Assembly (NCBI GenBank): GCA_021847625.1
Contig: JAJZQK010000032.1
Location: 1-13,206, forward strand
Length of the DNA stretch: 13,206 bases
DNA from: Chloroflexota bacterium
GTDB lineage: Bacteria > Chloroflexota > FW602-bin22 > JAMCYS01
Direction: 5' to 3'
Below are positions 6,651-12,278 of the stretch, in pieces. The translations under genes and the position numbers were made by a program. Positions within the stretch are counted from its first letter, which is position 1. Each line of letters opens with the position of its first letter. Below the pieces are notes generated by a model, which saw nothing but the letters and a program-made list of their open reading frames with translations, was not told the DNA's origin and did not search any database.

Positions 6651-8057
6651 ATGCGCAATCTGCGGCGTCGCAGCCCCTCTGCTCACGCTCTAGTTGGGCC
6701 ACTACTAGCCGCCACATTACTGTTTACAACCGCTTGCGGGACGGTTTCGCAGGCGACACCATCGCCCAGTCCGACACCGCCGGCGGTCGCCCAGGTAGGT
6801 GCTTCTCCGCAAAGCGCGACGCCGACGGCTGCGCCGACGACACCACCGGCGACCACGGCGACGCCCACGGTCGAACCCACGGCCCAACCTGCGGCAACCG
6901 ACACGCCAACTCCGGTCCCCGCCACCAACACCCCCGCGGTCCAGCCTACCCAGGAGCCTGCGGCAACTGCCGTGACCAGCCAACCAACAGTGACGGCCAC
7001 GCCGACTACGGCCGAGCCGCGGTCACGAGCTGCCCAGCCAGCTTCGGTGGGGCTTCATCGCCAGTTCGTAAGCGAACTGAGCAGCGGCCAGCTCACCGGT
7101 ACGACCGCGACGGATGACGGACAGTCGATCGCGCTCGCCAAAGACTCCCAGGGCCGCTACCATTCCCAGGGTGAGGTCGTGGGGCCCGAATGGACGACCG
7201 AGACCGAGTTCAACAACCTCGTCCTCTCGTGGAACGCCTCCGTCCCCGCAGCGGCCTCCTTGACGCTCGCCGTGCGCGTGCAGAGCGACGGCCGGTGGTC
7301 AGACTGGTATACGATGGGCGTCTGGCGCAACGGCCAGGGAGCCAGCGTCAAAGGGCAGAGCAACAGTCTAGGCAGTGTCAACGTCGATACGCTCGTTCTC
7401 AACCGGCCGGCACAGGTCTGGCAAGCGAGGGGCACCCTTACCACCACCGACACCGGCCAGACGCCAACGCTGCGCAGCGTGACGGTCGCCACTGCCGACA
7501 CCCGGCAGGCGCCGTCCGGACCGCCGGTGACAGTAGCCGATGGCTGGCTCCGTGATCTGGAGGTGCCGAGGGAATCGCAGGCCATTCAGGACCCGTCGGT
7601 AGCCTGGGAGATATGCAGCCCCACCTCGCTCACCATGATTCTGCGCTACTGGGGCGCCAATGTGACCCTGCCCCAGCTCTACGGTGGCGTGCGCGACACC
7701 ACGACGGGCATCTACGGCAACTGGCCTCTGAACACGGCGTACGCCGGGCAACTCGGGTTCGACGCCTACGTAGCCAGGCTGTACAGCCTAGATCAGGTGA
7801 AGAACGAGATTGCCGCCGGCCACCCGGTTATCCTTAGCATCAAGTACCAGCCCGGCGAGCTGGCCGGCGCGCCGCTCGCGTCGACCAGCGGTCACATAAT
7901 CCTCGTGCGTGGCTTTGCCGAGGGTGGCAAGGTGATCGTGAACGATCCCGCCGCGCCGGGGGTCGACAGCGTGCGCCGCGTCCTGCGGGCCGACCAGCTC
8001 GAGAAGGTATGGCTGCGTTCCGGGGGCATTGCCTACATCATCTCGCCGGGTCAGTAG
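6651..8057 (+). CDS. Secreted lipoprotein with Thr/Pro linker and C39-like cysteine peptidase domain
   Basis: 468 aa. Basic N-terminus and hydrophobic segment (15-28) end in a loose lipobox, FTTAC, with Cys29 the probable lipidated residue. Residues 34-122 are a Thr/Pro/Ala-rich disordered spacer. Residues 135-285 look like a beta-sandwich (alternating strands such as LTLAVRVQSDGRWSDWYTMG). Residues 300-468 form a Peptidase_C39_2-type domain. Candidate catalytic residues are Cys322 (WEICSPTSLTMIL), His415 (TSGHIILVRGF) and Asp432 (VIVNDPAA), in the order expected of papain-like C39 enzymes. The start is ATG 6651 with AAAGGT about 8 nt upstream. It is monocistronic and not beside an ABC exporter or bacteriocin, so a role as a free cell-surface hydrolase is more likely than leader-peptide processing (inference). 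The substrate is unknown. Confidence 0.85.
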   Translation: MRNLRRRSPSAHALVGPLLAATLLFTTACGTVSQATPSPSPTPPAVAQVGASPQSATPTAAPTTPPATTATPTVEPTAQPAATDTPTPVPATNTPAVQPTQEPAATAVTSQPTVTATPTTAEPRSRAAQPASVGLHRQFVSELSSGQLTGTTATDDGQSIALAKDSQGRYHSQGEVVGPEWTTETEFNNLVLSWNASVPAAASLTLAVRVQSDGRWSDWYTMGVWRNGQGASVKGQSNSLGSVNVDTLVLNRPAQVWQARGTLTTTDTGQTPTLRSVTVATADTRQAPSGPPVTVADGWLRDLEVPRESQAIQDPSVAWEICSPTSLTMILRYWGANVTLPQLYGGVRDTTTGIYGNWPLNTAYAGQLGFDAYVARLYSLDQVKNEIAAGHPVILSIKYQPGELAGAPLASTSGHIILVRGFAEGGKVIVNDPAAPGVDSVRRVLRADQLEKVWLRSGGIAYIISPGQ

Positions 8058-8079
8058 CGGCCGGGACCGCAGCAGGCAA

Positions 8080-8126
8080 ACAGGGCCACGGGGTCATCCG
8101 CCCCATCACGCGGACAGTTGCCCTGT
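8080..8126. repeat. Nested inverted repeat downstream of the lipoprotein gene
   Basis: Outer arms ACAGGGC (8080-8086) and GCCCTGT (8120-8126) pair perfectly over 7 bp. An inner GGGG (8090-8093) / CCCC (8101-8104) stem lies between them. It follows the lipoprotein stop by 22 bp and may help end that transcript, but no run of T follows, so it is not a classic intrinsic terminator. Confidence 0.35.
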
Positions 8127-8161
8127 CTAACCATCCTTCTCCGCCGACCATCCGTGGAGGC

Positions 8162-8185
8162 GGGGAGAGACGTTCGCCTCTCCCC
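8162..8185. repeat. 8-bp perfect inverted repeat (terminator-like hairpin)
   Basis: GGGGAGAG (8162-8169), an 8-nt loop, CTCTCCCC (8178-8185). It is a strong GC-rich stem between the lipoprotein and nitroreductase genes, without a T-tract on either side. It could be a factor-assisted terminator, an mRNA-stabilising stem or a dispersed intergenic repeat. Confidence 0.4.
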
Positions 8186-8251
8186 CATGCCGCCAGAACC
8201 ATTGTCGCGAGGGCTATCTCGTCCCGGGACATGCAGCGGACAGAAGGCAAA

Positions 8252-8260
8252 TGCTATACT
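8252..8260 (+). promoter_or_regulatory. Extended -10 promoter of the nitroreductase gene
   Basis: TGC-TATACT is an extended -10 element (TGn plus 5 of 6 in the hexamer). No good -35 lies 16-18 bp upstream, which is usual for this promoter class. The predicted start near 8267 gives a leader of about 30 nt containing AAGGAGGG. Confidence 0.5.
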
Positions 8261-8297
8261 TCTATCTGAACAGGAGACAAGGAGGGTAGTTCGCAGG

Positions 8298-8795
8298 ATG
8301 GTACTGGAAGCGATTGCCAAGCGAAGAAGCGTTCGCCGCTACACATCACAGGCACTGACCGATGAAGAGGTACACACGCTGCTGGAGGCCGCCATGTCCG
8401 CCCCCTCGGCGAACGATTCCCGACCGTGGGAGTTTATCGTCGTAACCGATCCCGCGCTGCGCAAGCAGCTTTCGCAGACGCATCAGTGGTCGACGATGGC
8501 CGCCGACGCGCCGGTCGTGTTCGTCATGTGTGGGGACGAGCGGCGCTCCATCCACTGGGTAGAGGATGCGAGCGCCGCCACGGAGAACTTACTAATTCAG
8601 GCGGCCGCGATGGGACTGGGCGGCGTCTGGGTTGCCCTCTATCCACGCCAGGAACGAGAGCAGAAGGTGCGCGCGGCCCTGGGCCTTCCCGACGAAATCC
8701 GGCCGCTGTGCCTGGTTCCCGTCGGCCATCCGGCCTCGCCGCCCAGCCCACGTACGAGGTACGAAGAACGGTTCGTTCATCGCGACCGCTTCTAG
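8298..8795 (+). CDS. Small nitroreductase-family FMN oxidoreductase
   Basis: 165 aa, in the short class of the NfsA/NfnB-like nitroreductase superfamily, which are dimeric FMN enzymes using NAD(P)H. KRRSVRRYTSQALTDEEV (residues 8-25) provides the Arg residues that contact FMN phosphate. APSANDSRPWEFIVV follows the first helix and matches the family's P-S-x-N-x-x-P-W-x-F motif. AAAMGLGGVWVALYP is the late FMN-binding block. The start is ATG 8298, after AAGGAGGG at 8279-8286. The open frame runs further upstream, but those residues are unconserved and cover the promoter. The gene converges on the dehydrogenase with only 14 bp between stops. The physiological substrate cannot be read from sequence. 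Confidence 0.9.
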   Translation: MVLEAIAKRRSVRRYTSQALTDEEVHTLLEAAMSAPSANDSRPWEFIVVTDPALRKQLSQTHQWSTMAADAPVVFVMCGDERRSIHWVEDASAATENLLIQAAAMGLGGVWVALYPRQEREQKVRAALGLPDEIRPLCLVPVGHPASPPSPRTRYEERFVHRDRF

Positions 8796-8809
8796 CGCAA
8801 GAGCCTGAC

Positions 8810-9808
8810 TTACGGCCTCACGAGCGGCTTGATGCCCTCTTTGTCGCGCAGGGCATGGATGGCATCAAGCGTCTTCTCAAGCCGGAATTCGGGCCCTAGG
8901 ATCGCCGTCATGTCCAGTTTAGCGAGCCATCTCAGGGCACGGCCAAAGGTGTACGGTCGCATGTAGACCGCCGAGATCGTCAGCTCCCTCGCAAACAGAT
9001 CGTACGGCTGGAGGCGGATCTCCGCGCCCGGCGGGTTCACGCCGACCAGAACGACGTGCGCGCCCTTCGCCGCCAGCTGGACGCTCTGCTCCGAGGTGGC
9101 CGGCAGGCCGACAGCCTCGAAGACGACGTCCGCGCCAAGCCCGCCGGTAGCCTTCCGCACGGCTTCGACAGGGTCTTCCTTCCGCGGGTCGATCACGACG
9201 TCCGCGCCCAGCTTCTTGGCGAGCTCGCGTCGGCCGGCGTCGGGTTCGGAGACGATCGTAATGGCCGCGCCGGAGTGTTGGCTCAGCTGCATTAGTGACA
9301 AGCCAATCCCCCCACCGCCGATGATGGCGACAGCGGAACCCGACCGCAACTGGGCCAGATCAATGGCGTGCACGGCGCAGGCGACCGGCTCGGCCAGCGC
9401 CGCCGCCTCGAGCGACAGCGAGTCCGGGATCTTCCAGAGCAGACGCTCGGGGACCACCGCGTACTCCGAGAAGGCCCCCGGCGACATCTCCCGCGCCAGG
9501 CAGAGATGCTCCATGCCGTTGCGGCAGAACCAGCAGCTGTTGCAAACAGCGCCCGGCTCGACGGCGACCCTGTCTCCCAACGCCACCTTCTTCACGGCCG
9601 AACCTACCTCGGCCACAACGCCGCTAAACTCGTGCCCGAGAACGCGAGGGGGCACCGTCAGGGGAAATTTCCCTTCGATGGAGTGCACGTCAGTGCCGCA
9701 GACCGCGCTTGCCACGACCCGGACCTTCACGTCGTGCTCCTTAAGTACTGGCTCGGGCAGGTCTTCGACACGGATATCTTCGCCACCGTACCACATGGCA
9801 ACGCGCAT
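8810..9808 (-). CDS. Zinc-dependent medium-chain alcohol/polyol dehydrogenase
   Basis: 332 aa, in the threonine/sorbitol dehydrogenase-like branch of the MDR superfamily, oxidising an alcohol with NAD(P). Catalytic zinc ligands are likely Cys37 (CGTD), His59 and Glu60 (GHE). The structural zinc site is Cys89, 92, 95 and 103 (C-x2-C-x2-C-x7-C). The Rossmann loop GGGGIG is at 164-169, and acidic Glu188 at the end of the second strand favours NAD over NADP (inference). EPVACAVHAID (140-150) is the usual MDR linker. The start is ATG 9808, with AGGAGGG about 8 nt upstream. It is monocistronic, from its own promoter. The substrate is not identifiable; it is slightly shorter than the typical ~345 aa but has no obvious gap. 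Confidence 0.92.
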   Translation of the reverse strand: MRVAMWYGGEDIRVEDLPEPVLKEHDVKVRVVASAVCGTDVHSIEGKFPLTVPPRVLGHEFSGVVAEVGSAVKKVALGDRVAVEPGAVCNSCWFCRNGMEHLCLAREMSPGAFSEYAVVPERLLWKIPDSLSLEAAALAEPVACAVHAIDLAQLRSGSAVAIIGGGGIGLSLMQLSQHSGAAITIVSEPDAGRRELAKKLGADVVIDPRKEDPVEAVRKATGGLGADVVFEAVGLPATSEQSVQLAAKGAHVVLVGVNPPGAEIRLQPYDLFARELTISAVYMRPYTFGRALRWLAKLDMTAILGPEFRLEKTLDAIHALRDKEGIKPLVRP

Positions 9809-9842
9809 GGCTAAACCCTCCTGTAGCTATCCTCACTTGCCT

Positions 9843-9870
9843 CTGTCGGCCCGCCTGGACGGCCCGACAG
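9843..9870 (-). promoter_or_regulatory. Hairpin at the 5' end of the dehydrogenase mRNA
   Basis: CTGTCGG (9843-9849) pairs with CCGACAG (9864-9870). Beyond one C-C mismatch, CCG (9851-9853) pairs with CGG (9860-9862), leaving a 6-nt loop. The predicted transcript start (about 9868) falls at the base of the stem. It could stabilise the mRNA or be a repressor site; no known riboswitch matches. Confidence 0.45.
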
Positions 9871-9874
9871 CCGT

Positions 9875-9903
9875 ATTCTAGTCTATGCAGGTTGAGGCAG
9901 CAA
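9875..9903 (-). promoter_or_regulatory. Promoter of the medium-chain dehydrogenase gene
   Basis: On the minus strand: TTGCTG (9903-9898), a 17-nt spacer, TAGAAT (9880-9875). The -10 region shares the 11-mer GACTAGAATAC with the alaS promoter. Confidence 0.6.
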
Positions 9904-9909
9904 GCCCAT

Positions 9910-9928
9910 CTGGCGCACGCGCCGCCAG
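9910..9928. promoter_or_regulatory. Inverted repeat upstream of the dehydrogenase -35 box
   Basis: CTGGCG (9910-9915), 7-nt loop CACGCGC, CGCCAG (9923-9928). It lies 6 bp upstream of the dehydrogenase -35 box and about 60 bp upstream of the divergent YkoF-like promoter. This is the usual place for an activator or shared operator; the regulator is unknown. Confidence 0.3.
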
Positions 9929-9986
9929 TCGGAGTGACAATGATGCAGCGCACGCTTAGATACGGTCTGAGAGGCGGCCAGGGGCG

Positions 9987-9995
9987 TGGTATGAT
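9987..9995 (+). promoter_or_regulatory. Extended -10 promoter of the YkoF-like gene
   Basis: TGG-TATGAT (TGn plus 5 of 6 in the hexamer). No clear -35 is seen. The predicted start near 10002 coincides with a 6-bp hairpin, GCCCGG(AGACG)CCGGGC at 10002-10018. The roughly 45-nt leader is too short for a TPP riboswitch. Confidence 0.5.
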
Positions 9996-10046
9996 TGATG
10001 GGCCCGGAGACGCCGGGCGACACAGCGACATCGGGAGAAGTGAGCA

Positions 10047-10316
10047 ATGAAAAGGCAATCGCCGGGAGAGATCAGCTGTCAGTTCTCGCTCTATCCGCTA
10101 CGGCAGGCAAGGATAACGCCGACGCTGGAGGCCGTCGTCCACGAGCTCGACCAGACGCAGGTCGACTATGAGGTCGGCAGCATGAGCACGCTCTTGCGTG
10201 GCGACGAGGAACAGGTATTCGAGTCGCTGCGCAGAGCCTTCCACGCCGCCGCGGTGACGGGAGACGCCGTCCTTGTAGCGACGGTGTCGAACGGCTGCCC
10301 AGCCAAAGCCGACTAA
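10047..10316 (+). CDS. YkoF-like thiamine/HMP-binding domain protein
   Basis: 89 aa, a single YkoF/MTH1187-type ferredoxin-like domain. CQFSLYPLRQ (11-20), YEVGSMSTLLRGDEEQVFESL (41-61), FHAAAVTGDAVLVATVSNGCP (65-85) match the FSLYP, ST-x-x-RG-x-x-x-x-VF and S-x-GCP motifs of Bacillus YkoF, which binds thiamine and hydroxymethylpyrimidine. YkoF has two such domains; this protein has one, so an oligomer would be needed to form equivalent sites (inference). The start is ATG 10047 with GGGAGA about 11 nt upstream. No YkoCDE transporter or thiamine gene is nearby. It ends 7 bp from the convergent ferredoxin gene. Confidence 0.8.
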   Translation: MKRQSPGEISCQFSLYPLRQARITPTLEAVVHELDQTQVDYEVGSMSTLLRGDEEQVFESLRRAFHAAAVTGDAVLVATVSNGCPAKAD

Positions 10317-10323
10317 CCGCTGA

Positions 10324-10524
10324 TTAGCAGAGGCTGATCGCCTTGGCCGGGCAGTCGGCGACGCACTTGGAGCAGCCATGGCAGCGCCCGGCGTCGGTCG
10401 CTGGCACCTCGAACGGCTCCACCTGATAGATGGCCTTTGTCGGGCAGACCTTACGTGCCTGACAGCGGCCGGCAGCGCACTTCTCGGGCGTGCACGCTTC
10501 CGGATTGATGACAGCCTTGGGCAT
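10324..10524 (-). CDS. 2[4Fe-4S]-type ferredoxin
   Basis: 66 aa. Motif 1 is Cys11, 16, 21, 27-Pro with unusual spacing (C-x4-C-x4-C-x5-CP). Motif 2 is the normal Cys48, 51, 54, 58-Pro (CHGCSKCVADCP). A ninth cysteine is the last residue, Cys66. Eight ligands suffice for two [4Fe-4S] clusters; the expanded first motif suggests altered cluster geometry or potential. The start is ATG 10524 with GGAGG 7 nt upstream. The ATG shares its A with the TGA stop of the preceding 52-aa gene (TGATG), so translation is coupled. It is last in the four-gene cluster. An electron-transfer role is secure; the partner is unknown. Confidence 0.88.
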   Translation of the reverse strand: MPKAVINPEACTPEKCAAGRCQARKVCPTKAIYQVEPFEVPATDAGRCHGCSKCVADCPAKAISLC

Positions 10525-10682
10525 CAGCTGGCCTCCGTCGACCGCCGCAGTTCTGCCAGCTCGCCCTCGATTTCCTCCAGACGCATTACCATCGACGGTG
10601 GCACCGAATGAGCAGGCATCCGGCGTTTCAGTTCGGCGAGCTCCTGTTCCAGCTGGTGAATCCTTGCCAGGTCATCCCCCAT
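10524..10682 (-). CDS. 52-aa coiled-coil microprotein
   Basis: The protein begins MGDDLARIHQLEQELAELKR and ends ELAELRRSTEAS. Two heptad-like helices (about residues 4-22 and 31-49) flank a Pro/Ser hinge (PAHSVPPS, 23-30), suggesting a helical hairpin or dimer. The start is ATG 10682 with GGAGGG 8 nt upstream. It overlaps the end of the 83-aa gene by 11 nt and touches the ferredoxin start. The gene is supported by its ribosome site, by overlap with neighbours on both sides and by coding-like composition. It is below the length limit of many gene callers. No family is recognised. Confidence 0.75.
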   Translation of the reverse strand: MGDDLARIHQLEQELAELKRRMPAHSVPPSMVMRLEEIEGELAELRRSTEAS

Positions 10683-10923
10683 CGTTGCCACCCTCCGACG
10701 CGGCCAGTTGAGCCGTGAGCGCCTCGATCTCAGCCAGCAGCCGCTCCTCGTCCCGACGCCAGGAGGCTCGTAGCTTCGCCACTTCCTTAGCGCCGATGTG
10801 GACGCCGGTCTGGCCCAACGTCGCCCGCCGCTCGTAGTCCAGATCCGACAGCGTATCCTTCAGGCGCCGCAAGCGCTCTTCGATCGTTTCTTCTTGCGTT
10901 TCCGTCGTCGCTGTAGACTCCAA
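10672..10923 (-). CDS. 83-aa charged coiled-coil protein, unknown function
   Basis: An N-terminal Thr/Glu-rich tail (1-12) is followed by helices at about 13-34 (EERLRRLKDTLSDLDYERRA) and 46-77 (KEVAKLRASWRRDEERLLAE and onward), separated by GQTGVHIG. The C-terminus is Gly/Asn-rich. No cysteine, signal peptide or membrane segment is present. The start is TTG 10923, the only usable in-frame start, with GGAG about 9 nt upstream. It lies 24 bp after the upstream ferredoxin and overlaps the 52-aa gene. The family is not recognised. Its position between two ferredoxin genes suggests a scaffold or partner for them (inference). Confidence 0.72.
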   Translation of the reverse strand: MESTATTETQEETIEERLRRLKDTLSDLDYERRATLGQTGVHIGAKEVAKLRASWRRDEERLLAEIEALTAQLAASEGGNDGG

Positions 10924-10947
10924 TGCTAAGACTCCGTTCGTATGGGA

Positions 10948-11121
10948 TTACGTCTCCTGGAACACCCGGCACGACGCGGCGCACCGCCCGCACTCGATGC
11001 ATTTCTCCTGATCGATCGTCGGCGCCAGGAACGACACCTGCTGTAGGGCCCCCGTCGGGCAGACGCGCACCGTAGGGCAGGGGTGATTCTGGGGGCAGTA
11101 TTTCTTGTTAACCGTGATCAT
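10948..11121 (-). CDS. Small seven-cysteine ferredoxin
   Basis: 57 aa beginning MITVNKKYCPQNHPCP. Motif 1 is Cys9-x5-Cys15-x5-Cys21-Pro and motif 2 is Cys41-x2-Cys44-x2-Cys47-x3-Cys51. By the usual ferredoxin pattern, Cys41/44/47 plus Cys21 complete one [4Fe-4S] cluster. The second site has only Cys9, Cys15 and Cys51, with His13 nearby as a possible fourth ligand; a [3Fe-4S] or empty site is also possible. Cys51 is followed by Arg, not Pro. The start is ATG 11121, with GGAGAG 5 nt upstream; an in-frame TTG at 11145 has no ribosome site. It is first of the four small genes, 91 bp after osmC with no clear terminator between. Confidence 0.85.
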   Translation of the reverse strand: MITVNKKYCPQNHPCPTVRVCPTGALQQVSFLAPTIDQEKCIECGRCAASCRVFQET

Positions 11122-11212
11122 CTGACTCTCCAGGCGTATTTGCAAGGGAGAGACCTCAAACGCAGCAGGCTAGATCCAGAACCCATATCTCAGGCGTCGG
11201 GCGTTCCTTGGT

Positions 11213-11680
11213 TCACGGCTGGCGCTCGGACTCGGGGACCGCCAGGAGCGCATCCTCGGCTACCAACCGAATCCGGTGCTCCACTACCGCCGCCTTCGAC
11301 AGCATAGCGCTCGCGGAGCAGTACCTCTTCGCCGATAGGCTGACGGCCTTGCGCACGGCACTCTCGCTCATGTCACGCCCGCGGACCACGTGCTCCACGA
11401 CGATCTTGGTGAAGATCCGCGGATGCTCCTCCGCCCGCTCGGCGTGCAGGAGGATCTCATACCCCGTCACCGCCTGCCGCATCTTGCGGAGTATAGAGAT
11501 AACGTCCATGCCCGTGCAACCACCCAGGCCCAGGAGCAGAAGCTCCATCGGCCGGGCGCCCTGGTCTTGACCGCCCACGCTCGGGGCCGCATCCATCCGG
11601 ATGGTGTGCCCGGAGCTCGGAGTGGCGTCGAAGGCCATCCCTTCCCTAAGAACAACCCTGCCGTCGATGGCATCGGCCAT
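11213..11680 (-). CDS. OsmC/Ohr-family protein
   Basis: 155 aa. The family is thiol peroxidases and related proteins. Candidate redox cysteines are Cys55 (LGLGGCTGMDV) and Cys121 (KRYCSASAML), spaced as in OsmC, with an upstream PMELLLLGLGG helix. The sequence is closer to the YhfA-like branch than to Ohr (impression from motif style; peroxidase activity is not proven). The start is ATG 11680, preceded by AAGGGAG about 9 nt upstream. A GTG at 11719 would leave only ~16 nt of leader and lies before unconserved residues. It is driven by the perfect promoter upstream and may be co-transcribed with the ferredoxin cluster. Confidence 0.9.
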   Translation of the reverse strand: MADAIDGRVVLREGMAFDATPSSGHTIRMDAAPSVGGQDQGARPMELLLLGLGGCTGMDVISILRKMRQAVTGYEILLHAERAEEHPRIFTKIVVEHVVRGRDMSESAVRKAVSLSAKRYCSASAMLSKAAVVEHRIRLVAEDALLAVPESERQP

Positions 11681-11741
11681 GCCGGCTCTCCCTTCCCGGG
11701 GTGCAGGGTAAAGACTCACCTATACCCCACCCCCGTACCGT

Positions 11742-11770
11742 ATTATAGGTACAAACCCTCGGCTTGTCAA
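11742..11770 (-). promoter_or_regulatory. Perfect-consensus sigma70 promoter of osmC
   Basis: On the minus strand: TTGACA (11770-11765), a 17-nt spacer, TATAAT (11747-11742), exact at all 12 consensus positions with optimal spacing. The TGA within TTGACA is the stop codon of the upstream DUF123 gene. The predicted start is near 11735, giving a leader of about 55 nt to ATG 11680. Confidence 0.85.
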
Positions 11771-12270
11771 GGGCCCCGCCCAGACAGGTCATCGCCCATC
11801 CTAATCGCAGGCCTTGTGCCACCCGCTAATCTGCTCGCCACGGGCAGGGCCCGGTGGGGCACCGGACCCTGCCATCTCCGGAACGCCGGCAACCCGCTGC
11901 CCACGGCCGGCTCGCCGCCGAACCAGACCAGGTGAGCGGGGCAGCGGCAATCGGAAGAGCCGAAGCCGCGCACGGGCAGCCGCGCCCCCGGCTGAGAAGA
12001 CAGCGTCTGAGCGACCAGGCACTCCCGTCTCCCGGCGCCTTCCTGCACGTATACGCCGACTACCGGCGCCACGGCGGTCAGGTAGTCGATGTGCCAGTGC
12101 AGGCACTTGCCGGCACGGAGATGGCGGTTGACTCGCACCTCCAGGCCTCCCAGCGCGCTGCCTACGTAGGCGTAGTAGCCGGCTGTGAACGTGAAACGGC
12201 CGAGGCGACCCACCGTTATCTCAGTCGCCTCGGCTAGGTAAAGAACCAGGACGTATGTTCCCCGCGCCAA
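11767..12270 (-). CDS. DUF123 (COG1833) GIY-YIG-superfamily protein
   Basis: 167 aa. The domain starts GTYVLVLYLAEATEITVGRLG (4-24) and continues FTAGYYAYVGSALGGLEVR (28-46), RHLR (49-52), HWHIDYL (58-64), RRECLVAQTL (81-90), with a FGSSDCRCPAHLVWF end (103-117). This matches DUF123, a GIY-YIG relative that in some archaea is fused to endonuclease III; a DNA-repair role is plausible but unproven. Residues 118-167 are a Gly/Arg/Pro-rich tail not typical of the domain. The start is inferred as TTG 12270, 8 nt after the NIPSNAP stop and 2 residues before the conserved GTYVL. The frame extends upstream through NIPSNAP, but those residues are only the overlapping frame. Confidence 0.85.
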   Translation of the reverse strand: MARGTYVLVLYLAEATEITVGRLGRFTFTAGYYAYVGSALGGLEVRVNRHLRAGKCLHWHIDYLTAVAPVVGVYVQEGAGRRECLVAQTLSSQPGARLPVRGFGSSDCRCPAHLVWFGGEPAVGSGLPAFRRWQGPVPHRALPVASRLAGGTRPAIRMGDDLSGRGP

Positions 12271-12278
12271 ACGGGGCC

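Noticed and set aside
6560..7117. 185-codon plus-strand frame overlapping the lipoprotein start
   Set aside because: It is out of frame with the lipoprotein and rich in Gly/His/Arg, a product of reading the Thr/Pro linker in another frame.
9096..9881. 261-codon plus-strand frame
   Set aside because: It is antisense to the dehydrogenase gene and runs through its promoter; Ser/Pro/Thr-rich with no family features.
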